Source of the DNA: Cladorhizidae sp. MBARI D1340-BT2
Lineage: Eukaryota; Porifera; Demospongiae; Poecilosclerida; Cladorhizidae
Assembly (NCBI GenBank): GCA_028752905.1
Contig: JAQNBH010000002.1
Coordinates: 36,672,075-36,736,074 of the forward strand
Length of the DNA: 64,000 bases
Reading direction: 5' to 3'
Part shown: positions 46,101 to 61,534 of the stretch, one piece after another
Numbering within the stretch: position 1 is the stretch's first letter
Layout of the letters: every line of letters starts with the position of its first letter
Translations under genes and position numbers: made by a program
The notes under the pieces: model-generated
The model's database searches: none
Told to the model about the DNA's origin: nothing
Seen by the model: only the letters and a program-made list of their open reading frames with translations

Positions 46101-47943
46101 AACACTCACTATAGACTCCTTTAATAATAGATAACACTACAACACTCACTGTAGGCTCCTTTAATAATAGATAACACAACAACACTCACTGTAGACTCCT
46201 TTAATAATAGATAACACAACAACACTCACTGTAGACTCCGTTAATAATAGATAACACAACAACACTCACTGTAGACTCCTTTAATAATAGATAACACAAC
46301 AACACTCACTATAGACTCCTTTAATAATAGATAACACAACAACACTCACTGTAGGCTCCTTTAATAATAGATAACACAACAACACTCACTGTAGACTCCT
46401 TTAATAATAGATAACACAACACTCACTGTAGACTCCTTTAATAATAGATAACACAACAACACTCCCTGTAGGCTCCTTTAATAATAGATAACACAACAAC
46501 ACTCACTGTAGGCTCCTTTAATAATAGATAACACAACAACACTCACTGTAGACTCCTTTAATAATAGATAACACAACAACACTCACTGTAGACTCCTTTA
46601 ATAATAGATAACACAACAACACTCACGGTAGGCTCCTTTAATAATAGATAACACAACAACACTCACTGTAGACTCCTTTAATAATAGATAACACAACAAC
46701 ACTCACTGTAGACTCCTTTAATAATAGATAACACAACAACACTCACTGTAGACTCCTTTAATAATAGATAACACAACACTCACTGTAGGCTCCTTTAATA
46801 ATAGATAACACAACAACACTCACTGTAGGCTCCTTTAATAATAGATAACACAACAACACTCACTGTAGGCTCCTTTAATAATAGATAACACAACAACACT
46901 CACTGTATGCTCCTTTAATAATAGATAACACAACAACACTCACTGTAGGCTCCTTTAATAATAGATAACACAACAACACTCACTGTAGACTCCTTTAATA
47001 ATAGATAACACAACAACACTCACTATAGGCTCCTTTAATAATAGATAACACAACAACATTCACTGTAGGCTCCTTTAATAATAGATAACACAACAACACT
47101 CACTATAGGCTCCTTTAATAATAGATAACACAACAACACTCACTGTAGGCTCCTTTAATAATAGATAACACAACAACACTCACTGTAGACTCCTTTAATA
47201 ATAGATAACACAACAACACTCACTATAGGCTCCTTTAATAATAGATAACACAACAACACTCACTGTAGGCTCCTTTAATAATAGATAACACAACAACACT
47301 CACTGTAGACTCCTTTAATAATAGATAACACAACAACACTCACTGTAGACCCCTTTAATAATAGATAACACAACAACACTCACTGTAGACTCCTTTAATA
47401 ATAGATAACACAACAACACTCACTGTAGACTCCTTTAATAATAGATAACACAACAACACTCACTGTAGGCTCCTTTAATAATAGATAACACAACAACACT
47501 CACTGTAGACTCCTTTAATAATAGATAACACAACAACACTCACTGTAGACTCCTTTAATAATAGATAACACAACAACACTCACTGTAGACTCCTTTAATA
47601 ATAGATAACACAACAACACTCACTGTAGACTCCTTTAATAATAGATAACACAACAACACTCACTGTAGACTCCTTTAATAATAGATAACACAACAACACT
47701 CGCTGTAGGCTCCTCTAATAATAGATAACACAACAACACTCACTGTAGGCTCCTTTAATAATAGATAACACAACAACACTCACTCTAGGCTCCTTTAATA
47801 ATAGATAACACAACAACACTCACTGTAGACTCCTTTAATAATAGATAACACAACAACACTCACTGTAGACTCCTTTAATAATAGATAACACAACAACACT
47901 CACTGTAGACTCCTTTAATAATAGATAACACTACAACACTCAC
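43166..47943. repeat. Higher-order repeat, period 2,389 bp (two copies)
   Basis: Variant markers recur 2,389 bp apart: the ACGGTAGG unit (44,238 and 46,627), the TAACACTAC unit (43,749 and 46,138) and the shortened CACTATCCTT unit (45,555 and 47,944). The left limit is set by subtracting one period and is approximate. Confidence 0.85.
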
Positions 47944-50900
47944 TATCCTTTAATAATAGATAACACAACAACACTCACTGTAGGCTCCTTTAATAATAGA
48001 TAACACAACAACACTCACTGTAGACTCCTTTAATAATAGATAACACAACAACACTCACTGTAGGCTCCTTTAATAATAGATAACACAACAACACTCACTG
48101 TAGACTCCTTTAATAATAGATAACACAACAACACTCACTGTAGACTCCTTTAATAATAGATAACACAACAACACTCACTGTAGACTCCTTTAATAATAGA
48201 TAACACAACAACACTCACTGTAGACTCCTTTAATAATAGATAACACAACAACACTCACTGTAGACTCCTTTAATAATAGACAACACAACAACACTCACTG
48301 CCTCTCCTTTAATAATAGATAACACAACAACACTCACTGTAGACTCCTTTTATAATAGATAACACAACAACACTCACTGTAGACTCCTTTAATAATAGAT
48401 CACAACAACTCTCACTGTAGGCTCCTTTAATAATAGATAACACAACAACACTCACTGTAGGCTCCTTTAATAATAGATAACACAACAACACTCACTGTAG
48501 GCTCCTTTAATAATAGATAACACAACAACACTCACTGTAGACTCCTTTAATAATAGATAACACAACAACACTCACTGTAGACTCCTTTAATAATAGATAA
48601 CACAACAACACTCACTGTAGGCTCCTTTAATAATAGATAACATAACAACACTCACTGTAGACTCCTTTAATAATAGATAACACAACAACACTCACTGTAG
48701 GCTCCTTTAATAATAGATAACACAACAACACTCACTGTAGACTCCTTTAATAATAGATAACACAACAACACTCACTGTAGACTCGTTTAATAATAGATAA
48801 CACAACAACACTCACTGTAGACTCCTTTAATAATAGATAACACAACAACACTCACTGTAGGCTCCTTTAATAATAGATAACACAACAACACTCACTGTAG
48901 ACTCCTTTAATAATAGATAACACAACAACACTCACTGTAGACTCCATTAATAATAGATAACACAACAACACTCACTGTAGACTCCTTTAATAATAGATAA
49001 CACAACAACACTCACTGTAGACTCCTTTAATAATAGATAACACAACAACACTCACTGTAGGCTCCTTTAATAATAGATAATAATAGATAACACAACAACA
49101 CTCACTGTGGGCTCCTTTAATAATAGATAACACAACAACACTCACTGTAGACTCCTTTAATAATAGATAACACAACAACACACACTGTAGACTCCTTTAA
49201 TAATAGATAACACAACAACACTCACTCTAGGCTCCTTTAATAATAGATAACACAACAACACTACTCTAGACTCCTTTAATAATAGATAACACAACAACAC
49301 TCACTGTAGACTCCTTTAATAATAGATAACACAACAACACTCACTGTAGAGTCCTTTAATAATAGATAACACAACAACACTCACTGTAGGCTCCTTTAAT
49401 AATAGATAACACAACAACACTCACTGTAGACTCCTTTAATAATAGATAACACAACAACACTCACTGTAGGCTCCTTTAATAATAGATAACACAACAACAC
49501 TCACTGTAGACTCCTTTAATAATAGATAACACAACAACACTCACTGTAGACTCCTTTAATAATAGATAACACAACAACACTCACTGTAGACTCCTTTAAT
49601 AATAGATAACACAACAACACTCACTGTAGGCTCCTTTAATAATAGATAACACAACAACACTCACTATAGACTCCTTTAATAATAGATAACACAACAACAC
49701 TCACTGTAGGCTCCTTTAATAATAGATAACACAACAACACTCACTGTAGACTCCTTTAATAATAGATAACACAACAACACTCACTGTAGACTCCGTTAAT
49801 AATAGATAACACAACAACACTCACTGTAGACTCCTTTAATAATAGATAACACAACAACACTCACTATAGACTCCTTTAATAATAGATAACACAACAACAC
49901 TCACTGTAGGCTCCTTTAATAATAGATAACACAACAACACTCACTGTAGACTCCTTTAATAATAGATAACACAACACTCACTGTAGACTCCTTTAATAAT
50001 AGAACAACACTCACTGTAGGCTCCTTTAATAATAGGTAACACAACAACACTCACTGTAGACTCCTTTAATAATAGATAACACAACAACACTCACTGTAGA
50101 CTCCTTTAATAATAGATAACACAACAACACTCACGGTAGGCTCCTTTAATAATAGATAACACAACAACACTCACTGTAGACTCCTTTAATAATAGATAAC
50201 ACAACAACACTCACTGTAGACTCCTTTAATAATAGATAACACAACAACACTCACTGTAGACTCCTTTAATAATAGATAACACAACACTCACTGTAGGCTC
50301 CTTTAATAATAGATAACACAACAACACTCACTGTAGGCTCCTTTAATAATAGATAACACAACAACACTCACTGTAGGCTCCTTTAATAATAGATAACACA
50401 ACAACACTCACTGTAGGCTCCTTTAATAATAGATAACACAACAACACTCACTGTAGGCTCCTTTAATAATAGATAACACAACAACACTCACTGTAGACTC
50501 CTTTAATAATAGATAACACAACAACACTCACTATAGGCTCCTTTAATAATAGATAACACAACAACATTCACTGTAGGCTCCTTTAATAATAGATAACACA
50601 ACAACACTCACTATAGGCTCCTTTAATAATAGATAACACAACAACACTCACTGTAGGCTCCTTTAATAATAGATAACACAACAACACTCACTGTAGACTC
50701 CTTTAATAATAGATAACACAACAACACTCACTATAGGCTCCTTTAATAATAGATAACACAACAACACTCACTGTAGGCTCCTTTAATAATAGATAACACA
50801 ACAACACTCACTGTAGACTCCTTTAATAATAGATAACACAACAACACTCACTGTAGACTCCTTTAATAATAGATAACACAACAACACTCACTGTAGACTC

Positions 50901-53900
50901 CTTTAATAATAGATAACACAACAACACTCACTGTAGACTCCTTTAATAATAGATAACACAACAACACTCACTGTAGGCTCCTTTAATAATAGATAACACA
51001 ACAACACTCACTGTAGACTCCTTTAATAATAGATAACACAACAACACTCACTGTAGACTCCTTTAATAATAGATAACACAACAACACTCACTGTAGACTC
51101 CTTTAATAATAGATAACACAACAACACTCACTGTAGACTCCTTTAATAATAGATAACACAACAACACTCACTGTAGACTCCTTTAATAATAGATAACACA
51201 ACAACACTTGCTGTAGGCTCCTCTAATAATAGATAACACAACAACACTCACTGTAGGCTCCTTTAATAATAGATAACACAACAACACTCACTCTAGGCTC
51301 CTTTAATAATAGATAACACAACAACACTCACTGTAGACTCCTTTAATAATAGATAACACAACAACACTCACTGTAGGCTCCTTTAATAATAGATAACACT
51401 ACAACACTCACTATAGGCTCCTTTAATAATAGATAACACAACAACACTCACTGTAGACTCCTTTAATAATAGATAACACAACAACACTCACTGTAGACTC
51501 CTTTAATAATAGATAACACTACAACACTCACTATCCTTTAATAATAGATAACACAACAACACTCACTGTAGGCTCCTTTAATAATAGATAACACAACAAC
51601 ACTCACTGTAGACTCCTTTAATAATAGATAACACAACAACACTCACTGTAGGCTCCTTTAATAATAGATAACACAACAACACTCACTGTAGACTCCTTTA
51701 ATAATAGATAACACAACAACACTCACTGTAGACTCCTTTAATAATAGATAACACAACAACACTCACTGTAGACTCCTTTAATAATAGATAACACAACAAC
51801 ACTCACTGTAGACTCCTTTAATAATAGATAACACAACAACACTCACTGTAGACTCCTTTAATAATAGACAACACAACAACACTCACTGCCTCTCCTTTAA
51901 TAATAGATAACACAACAACACTCACTGTAGACTCCTTTTATAATAGATAACACAACAACACTCACTGTAGACTCCTTTAATAATAGATCACAACAACTCT
52001 CACTGTAGGCTCCTTTAATAATAGATAACACAACAACACTCACTGTAGGCTCCTTTAATAATAGATAACACAACAACACTCACTGTAGGCTCCTTTAATA
52101 ATAGATAACACAACAACACTCACTGTAGACTCCTTTAATAATAGATAACACAACAACACTCACTGTAGACTCCTTTAATAATAGATAACACAACAACACT
52201 CACTGTAGGCTCCTTTAATAATAGATAACATAACAACACTCACTGTAGACTCCTTTAATAATAGATAACACAACAACACTCACTGTAGGCTCCTTTAATA
52301 ATAGATAACACAACAACACTCACTGTAGACTCCTTTAATAATAGATAACACAACAACACTCACTGTAGACTCGTTTAATAATAGATAACACAACAACACT
52401 CACTGTAGACTCCTTTAATAATAGATAACACAACAACACTCACTGTAGGCTCCTTTAATAATAGATAACACAACAACACTCACTGTAGACTCCTTTAATA
52501 ATAGATAACACAACAACACTCACTGTAGACTCCTTTAATAATAGATAACACAACAACACTCACTGTAGACTCCTTTAATAATAGATAACACAACAACACT
52601 CACTGTAGACTCCTTTAATAATAGATAACACAACAACACTCACTGTAGGCTCCTTTAATAATAGATAATAATAGATAACACAACAACACTCACTGTGGGC
52701 TCCTTTAATAATAGATAACACAACAACACTCACTGTAGACTCCTTTAATAATAGATAACACAACAACACACACTGTAGACTCCTTTAATAATAGATAACA
52801 CAACAACACTCACTCTAGGCTCCTTTAATAATAGATAACACAACAACACTACTCTAGACTCCTTTAATAATAGATAACACAACAACACTCACTGTAGACT
52901 CCTTTAATAATAGATAACACAACAACACTCACTGTAGAGTCCTTTAATAATAGATAACACAACAACACTCACTGTAGGCTCCTTTAATAATAGATAACAC
53001 AACAACACTCACTGTAGACTCCTTTAATAATAGATAACACAACAACACTCACTGTAGGCTCCTTTAATAATAGATAACACAACAACACTCACTGTAGACT
53101 CCTTTAATAATAGATAACACAACAACACTCACTGTAGACTCCTTTAATAATAGATAACACAACAACACTCACTGTAGACTCCTTTAATAATAGATAACAC
53201 AACAACACTCACTGTAGGCTCCTTTAATAATAGATAACACAACAACACTCACTATAGACTCCTTTAATAATAGATAACACAACAACACTCACTGTAGGCT
53301 CCTTTAATAATAGATAACACAACAACACTCACTGTAGACTCCTTTAATAATAGATAACACAACAACACTCACTGTAGACTCCGTTAATAATAGATAACAC
53401 AACAACACTCACTGTAGACTCCTTTAATAATAGATAACACAACAACACTCACTATAGACTCCTTTAATAATAGATAACACAACAACACTCACTGTAGGCT
53501 CCTTTAATAATAGATAACACAACAACACTCACTGTAGACTCCTTTAATAATAGATAACACAACACTCACTGTAGACTCCTTTAATAATAGAACAACACTC
53601 ACTGTAGGCTCCTTTAATAATAGGTAACACAACAACACTCACTGTAGACTCCTTTAATAATAGATAACACAACAACACTCACTGTAGACTCCTTTAATAA
53701 TAGATAACACAACAACACTCACGGTAGGCTCCTTTAATAATAGATAACACAACAACACTCACTGTAGACTCCTTTAATAATAGATAACACAACAACACTC
53801 ACTGTAGACTCCTTTAATAATAGATAACACAACAACACTCACTGTAGACTCCTTTAATAATAGATAACACAACACTCACTGTAGGCTCCTTTAATAATAG

Positions 53901-55119
53901 ATAACACAACAACACTCACTGTAGGCTCCTTTAATAATAGATAACACAACAACACTCACTGTAGGCTCCTTTAATAATAGATAACACAACAACACTCACT
54001 GTAGGCTCCTTTAATAATAGATAACACAACAACACTCACTGTAGGCTCCTTTAATAATAGATAACACAACAACACTCACTGTAGACTCCTTTAATAATAG
54101 ATAACACAACAACACTCACTATAGGCTCCTTTAATAATAGATAACACAACAACATTCACTGTAGGCTCCTTTAATAATAGATAACACAACAACACTCACT
54201 ATAGGCTCCTTTAATAATAGATAACACAACAACACTCACTGTAGGCTCCTTTAATAATAGATAACACAACAACACTCACTGTAGACTCCTTTAATAATAG
54301 ATAACACAACAACACTCACTATAGGCTCCTTTAATAATAGATAACACAACAACACTCACTGTAGGCTCCTTTAATAATAGATAACACAACAACACTCACT
54401 GTAGACTCCTTTAATAATAGATAACACAACAACACTCACTGTAGACTCCTTTAATAATAGATAACACAACAACACTCACTGTAGACTCCTTTAATAATAG
54501 ATAACACAACAACACTCACTGTAGACTTCTTTAATAATAGATAACACAACAACACTCACTGTAGGCTCCTTTAATAATAGATAACACAACAACACTCACT
54601 GTAGACTCCTTTAATAATAGATAACACAACAACACTCACTGTAGACTCCTTTAATAATAGATAACACAACAACACTCACTGTAGACTCCTTTAATAATAG
54701 ATAACACAACAACACTCACTGTAGACTCCTTTAATAATAGATAACACAACAACACTCACTGTAGACTCCTTTAATAATAGATAACACAACAACACTCGCT
54801 GTAGGCTCCTCTAATAATAGATAACACAACAACACTCACTGTAGGCTCCTTTAATAATAGATAACACAACAACACTCACTCTAGGCTCCTTTAATAATAG
54901 ATAACACAACAACACTCACTGTAGACTCCTTTAATAATAGATAACACAACAACACTCACTGTAGGCTCCTTTAATAATAGATAACACTACAACACTCACT
55001 ATAGGCTCCTTTAATAATAGATAACACAACAACACTCACTGTAGACTCCTTTAATAATAGATAACACAACAACACTCACTGTAGACTCCTTTAATAATAG
55101 ATAACACTACAACACTCAC
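47944..55119. repeat. Higher-order repeat, period 3,588 bp (two copies)
   Basis: The shortened CACTATCCTT unit recurs at 47,944, 51,532 and 55,120, and the ACGGTAGG unit at 50,135 and 53,723; all these spacings are 3,588 bp. Odd units such as AGATAATAATAGATAAC (near 49,080 and 52,670) and CACTGCCTCTCC (near 48,300 and 51,888) repeat at the same distance. 3,588 minus 2,389 is 1,199, about 30 units. Confidence 0.9.
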
Positions 55120-58100
55120 TATCCTTTAATAATAGATAACACAACAACACTCACTGTAGGCTCCTTTAATAATAGATAACACAACAACACTCACTGTAGA
55201 CTCCTTTAATAATAGATAACACAACAACACTCACTGTAGGCTCCTTTAATAATAGATAACACAACAACACTCACTGTAGACTCCTTTAATAATAGATAAC
55301 ACAACAACACTCACTGTAGACTCCTTTAATAATAGATAACACAACAACACTCACTGTAGACTCCTTTAATAATAGATAACACAACAACACTCACTGTAGA
55401 CTCCTTTAATAATAGATAACACAACAACACTCACTGTAGACTCCTTTAATAATAGACAACACAACAACACTCACTGCCTCTCCTTTAATAATAGATAACA
55501 CAACAACACTCACTGTAGACTCCTTTAATAATAGATAACACAACAACACTCACTGTAGACTCCTTTAATAATAGATAACACTACAACACTCACTGTAAAC
55601 TCCATTAATAACACAGCAACACTCACTATAAACTCCTTTAATAATAGATAACACAACAACACTCATTGTAGGCTCCTTTAATAATAGATAACACAACAAC
55701 ACTCACTGTAGGCTCCTTTAATAATAGATAACACAACAACACTCACTGTAGACTCCTTTAATAATAGATAACACAACAACACTCACTGTAGACTCCTTTA
55801 ATAATAGATAACACAACAACACTCACTGTAGACTCTTTTAATAATAGATAACACAACAACACTCACTCTAGGCTCCTTTAATAATAGATAACACAACAAC
55901 ACTCACTGTAGACTCCTTTAATAATAGATAACACAACAACACTCACTGTAGACTCCTTTAATAATAGATAACACAACAACACTCACTGTAGACTCCTTTA
56001 ATAATAGATAACACAACAACACACACTGTAGACTCCTTTAATAATAGATAACACAACAACACTCACTGTAGGCTCCTTTAATAATAGATAACACAACAAC
56101 ACTCACTGTAGACTCCTTTAATAATAGACAACACAACAACACTCACTGTAGGCTCCTTTAATAATAGATAACACAACAACACACACTGTAGACTCGTTTA
56201 ATAATAGATAACACAACAACACTCACTGTAGGCTCCGATAACACTACAACACTCACTGTAGACTCCTTTAATAATAGATAACACAACAACACTCACTATA
56301 AACTCCTTTAATAATAGATAACACAACAACACTCACTGTAGACTCCTTTAATAATAGATAACACAATAACACTCACTGTAGGCTCCTTTAATAATAGATA
56401 ACACAACAACACTCACTGTATTGGCTCCTTTAATAATAGATAATACAAAAACACTGACTGTAGGCTCATTTAATAATAGATAACACTACAACACTCACTG
56501 TAGACTCCTTTAATAATACATAACACAACAACACTCACTGTAGACTCCTTTAATAATAGATAACACAACAACACTCACTGTAGACTCCTTTAATAATACA
56601 TAACACAACCACACTCACTGTAGACTCCTTTAATAATAGATAACACAACAACACTCACTGTAGACTCCTTTAATAATAGATAACACAACAGCACTCACTG
56701 TAGACTCCTTTAATAATAGATAACACAACAACACTCACTGTAGGCTCCTTTAATAATAGATAACACAACAACACTCACTCTAGACTCCTTTAATAATAGA
56801 TAACACAACAACACTCACTCTAGACTCCTTTAATAATTGATAACACAACAACACTCACTGTAGACTCCTTTAATAATAGATAACACAACAACACTCACTG
56901 TAGGCTCCTTTAATAATAGATAACACAACAACACTCACTGTAGACTCCTTTAATAATAGATAACACAACAACACTCACTGTAGGCTCCTTTAATAATAGA
57001 TAACACAACAACACTCACTGTAGACTCCTTTAATAATAGATAACACAACAACACTCACTGTAGACTCTTTTAATAATAGATAACACAATAACACTCACTC
57101 TAGACTCCTTTAATAATAGATAACACAACAACACTCACTGTAGACTCCTTTAATAATAGATAACACAACAACACTCACTGTAGACTCCTTTAATAATAGA
57201 TAACACAACAACACTCACTGTAGACTCCTTTAATAATAGATAACACAACAACACTCACTGTAGACTCCTTTAATAATAGATAACACAACAACACTCACTG
57301 TAGGCTCCTTTAATAATAGATAACACAACAACACTCACTGTAGACTCCTTTAATAATAGATAACACAACAATACTCACTGTAGACTCCTTTAATAATAGA
57401 TAACACAACATCACTCACTGTAGGCTCCTTTAATAATAGATAACACAACAACACTCACTCTAGACTCCTTCAATAATAGATAACACAACAACACTCACTG
57501 TAGTCTCCTTTAATAATAGATAACACAACAACACTCACTGTAGGCTCCTTTAATAATAGATAACACAACAACACTCACTGTAGGCTCCTTTAATAATAGA
57601 TAACACAACAACACTCACTGTAGACTCCTTTAATAATAGATAACACAACAACACTCACTGTAGGCTCCTATAATAATAGATAACACAACAACACTCACTG
57701 TAGACTCCTTTAATAATAGATAACACAACAACACTCACTGTAGACTCCTTTAATAATAGATAATAATAGATAACACAACAACACTCACTGTGGGCTCCTT
57801 TAATAATAGATAACCCACCACCATCACTGTAGGCTCCTTTAATAATAGATAACACAACAACACTCACTCTAGGCTCCTTTAATAATAGATAACACAACAA
57901 CACTCACTCTAGACTCCTTTAATAATAGATAACACAACAACACTCACTGTAGGCTCCTTTAATAATAGATAACACAACAACACTCACTGTAGACTCCTTT
58001 AATAATATATAACACAACAACACTCACTGTAGACTCCTTTAATAATAGATAACACAACAACACTCACTGTAGACTCCTTTAATAATAGATAACACAACAA

Positions 58101-60286
58101 CACTCACTGTAGACTCCTTTAATAATAGATAACACAACAACACTCACTCTAGGCTCCTTTAATAATAGATAACACAACAACACTCACTGTAGACTCCTTT
58201 AATAATAGATAACACAACAACACTCACTGTAGGCTCCTTTAATAATACATAACACAACAACACTCACTCTAGACTCCTTTAATAATAGATAACACAACAA
58301 CACTCACTGTAGACTCCTTTAATAATAGATAACACAACAACACCTACTGTAGGCTCCTTTAATAATAGATAACACAACAACACTCACTGTAGGCTCCTTT
58401 AATAATAGATAACACAACACTCACTGTAGACTCCTTTAATAATAGATAACACAACAACACTCACTGTAGACTCCTTTAATAATAGATAACACAACAACAC
58501 TCACTGTAGACTCTTTTAATAATAGATAACACAACAACACTCACTGTAGACTCCTTTAATAATAGATAACACAACAACACTCACTGTAGACTCCTTTAAT
58601 AATAGATAACACAATAACACTCACTCTAGACTCCTTTAATAATAGATAACACAACAACACTCACTGTAGACTCCTTTAATAATAGATAACACAACAACAC
58701 TCACTGTAGACTCCTTTAATAATAGATAACACAACAACACTCACTGTAGACTCCTTTAATAATAGATAACACAACAACACTCACTGTAGACTCCTTTAAT
58801 AATAGATAACACAACAACACTCACTCTAGACTCCTTCAATAATAGATAACACAACAACACTCACTGTAGACTCCTTTAATAATAGATAACACAACAACAC
58901 TCACTCTAGACTCCTTTAATAATAGATAACACAACAACACTCACTGTAGGCTCCTATAATAATAGATAACACAACAACACTCACTGTAGACTCTTTAATA
59001 ATAGATAACACAACAACACTCACTGTAGACTCTTTAATAATAGATAATAATAGATAACACAACAACACTCACTGTGGGCTCCTTTAATAATAGATAACCC
59101 ACCACCATCACTGTAGGCTCCTTTAATAATAGATAACACAACAACACTCACTCTAGGCTCCTTTAATAATAGATAACACAACAACACTCACTCTAGACTC
59201 CTTTAATAATAGATAACACAACAACACTCACTGTAGGCTCCTTTAATAATAGATAACACAACAACACTCACTGTAGACTCCTTTAATAATAGATAACACA
59301 ACAACACTCACTGTAGACTCCTTTAATAATAGATAACACAACAACACTCACTGTAGACTCCTTTAATAATAGATAACACAACAACACTCACTGTAGGCTC
59401 CTTTAATAATAGATAACACAACAACAGTCACTGTAGACTCCTCTAATAATAGATAACACAACAACACTCACTCTAGGCTCCTTTAATAATAGATAACACA
59501 ACAACACTCACTGTAGACTCCTTTAATAATAGATAACACAACAACACTCACTGTAGACTCCTTTAATAATAGATAACACAACAACACTCACTGTAGGCTC
59601 CTTTAATAATACATAACACAACAACACTCACTGTAGACTCCTTTAATAATAGATAACACAACAACACTCACTCTAGACTCCTTTAATAATAGTTAACACA
59701 ACAACACTCACTGTAGACTCCTTTAATAATAGATAACATAACAACACCTACTGTAGGCTCCTTTAATAATAGATAACACAACAACACTCACTGTAGGCTC
59801 CTTTAATAATAGATAACACAACACTCACTGTAGACTCCTTTAATAATAGATAACACAACAACACTCACTGTAGACTCCTTTAATAATAGATAACACACAA
59901 CACTCACTGTAGACTCCTTTAATAATAGATAAGACAACAACACTCACTGTAGACTCCTTTAATAATAGATAACACAACAACACTCACTGTAGACTCCTTT
60001 AATAATAGATAACACAACAACACTCACTGTAGGCTCCTTTAATAATAGATAACACAACAACACTCACTGTAGGCTCCTTTAATAATAGATAACACAACAA
60101 CACTCACTGTAGGCTCCTTTAATAATAGATAACACAACAACACTCACTGTAGACTCCTTTAATAATAGATAACACAACAACACTCACTGTAGGCTCCTTT
60201 AATAATAGATAACACAACAACACTCACTGTAGGCTCCTTTAATAATAGATAACACAACAACACTCACTGTAGGCTCCTTTAATAAT
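55120..60286. repeat. Less regular part of the 40-bp array
   Basis: Units carry more private changes (CTCTAGACT, AATACATAAC, GATAACCCACC). Two landmark clusters recur at about 1.28 kb (GATAACCCACCACC at about 57,809 and 59,093) and 1.37 kb (CTCCTTCAATAA at about 57,466 and 58,832). This points to an older duplication with later unit gain or loss. Confidence 0.75.
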
Positions 60287-61534
60287 GTGACCAAGGCCGA
60301 TCCCTACCAGATGCCTGTAGTGCAAGACCTCTTGGATGATGTCGCAGAGGCTACCTGGTTGTCGAAACTCGACATGAACAAAGGCTTCTACCAGGTGCTC
60401 ATGCAGACTGGAAGCCAGGAGAAGACTGCTTTCTGTTCACCATGGGGTAAATTTGCATTCACACGCATGCCCTTTGGGTTAACAAATGCACCAGCCACTT
60501 TCCAACGGTGCATGGATCAGCAAGCTGAGTTTAGCTCGACTTACATTGATGACGTTTTAGTCTATTCCAGCTCATGGGAGGAGCACATAGAGCACCTCAG
60601 AGGTGTCTTGGAGGCACTGAGGGAGGCTGGGCTAACTGCTAAACCCGACAAGTTTGTCTGGGGGGCTCAGTCTCTTGAATACCTAGGACATGAGGTAGGG
60701 AATGGACTGGTGAGCGTACCTGAGGCAAGGGTGAATGCCCTTAGATATTTTGCTAGGCCTGTAGACAAGAAAGCGTTAAGGGCATTCTTGGGCACTGCAG
60801 GGTATTACCGGAGGTTTATTCCCGGGTTCGCCCAGATGGCAGGGCCTTTGTATGATGCCCTGAAGAAGGGGGCTGCCAACCTTGTAGGGTGGACTGGGAA
60901 GCATATTGGGGCATTTAATCATCTTATATGTGTTCTTTGTGATGCACACACCCTCACATTGCCGAGGGATGCTGACGCCCTGGCCCTCCACACGGACGCT
61001 TCGCTGGGAGGGGTCGGAGCCGTGCTATCAGTTGTCAGGGACGAAGAGGATCTACCGGTAGCATACTTTTCAAAGAGACTGACACCGGCCGAGCGGAATT
61101 ACAGCGTGACTGAACTGGAATGTCTGGCAGTTGTCAAGGCAATTGATCACTTTGCCATCCACCTGCTGGGACGAGAGTTTACCGTGGTGACTGACCACAC
61201 TGCACTGGCAGCCCTGAAGCATTCTCATAGACTCAATGGTCGATTGATGCGATGGGCACTGGCACTCCAAGCGTACAAGTATAAGGTGGTCTACCGTCCG
61301 GGCGTTCTCCATCAAAATGCTGATGGGTTATCTCGACAATCATGGCCAGAGGCGAACGACTTGCTGGGTAAGGATGCTAGACAGGAAGAGGCGCAGTGCC
61401 TGCAGCTGGGAGCAAGCCCTGCTGACTTACATGCCCAGATGTGGGTGGAACAACGACCTCCAGCCGGTTCCACCTTTAGTGAGGGGAGATGTCAGGGGCC
61501 GCCTGACATGGCCAAGCCTGGCCATAACCCGTAG
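60287..61534 (+). pseudogene. pol: Ty3/Gypsy fragment: RT and RNase H, 5'-truncated by satellite
   Basis: The open frame starts at GTG exactly where the 40-bp array stops, so the start is a truncation point, not a gene start. RT motifs are WLSKLDMNKGFYQV, FTRMPFGLTNAPATFQ and the catalytic YIDDVLVYS; then YLGHEV and FLGTAGYYRRFI. RNase H follows with HTDASLGGVGAVLS, TELECLAVV, VTDHTAL and QNADGLSRQ. The frame then reads about 70 codons through a purine tract (about 61,477-61,489) into an LTR before a TAG. No integrase follows RNase H. Either integrase was deleted or it normally lies upstream of RT, as in Gmr1-type Gypsy elements. It is clearly a different lineage from the 32-38 kb element (YIDD against CIDD). 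Confidence 0.9.
61477..61489 (+). other. Polypurine tract of the second Gypsy element
   Basis: AGTGAGGGGAGA lies immediately before TGTCAGGGG. Position and composition are those of a plus-strand primer site. Confidence 0.7.

Larger units (their letters stand above)
42404..60286. repeat. 40-bp satellite, about 445 copies over 17.9 kb
   Basis: The unit contains CTCCTTTAATAATAGATAAC, then ACAACAACACTCACTGTAG, then G or A. The G/A state makes two main variants (GTAGGCT, GTAGACT). There are no spacers between units. Rare variants (GTATGCT, ACGGTAGG, TATCCTTT deletion unit, GATCACAACAACTCTC) recur at fixed long distances, proving higher-order duplication. Open frames of 60-82 codons on the minus strand are read from the repeat itself in rotating phase. 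The left end abuts the NLR-like gene and the right end is inside a Gypsy RT sequence. Confidence 0.98.

Noticed and set aside
43174..57903. Repeated 60-82-codon minus ORFs
   Set aside because: All are read-through of the 40-bp satellite; identical peptides at 3,588-bp spacing reflect higher-order repeats, not a gene family.
42404..60286. CRISPR-like array of 40-bp direct repeats
   Set aside because: Units are contiguous with no unique spacers and no cas-like genes; animal-type context. It is a satellite.
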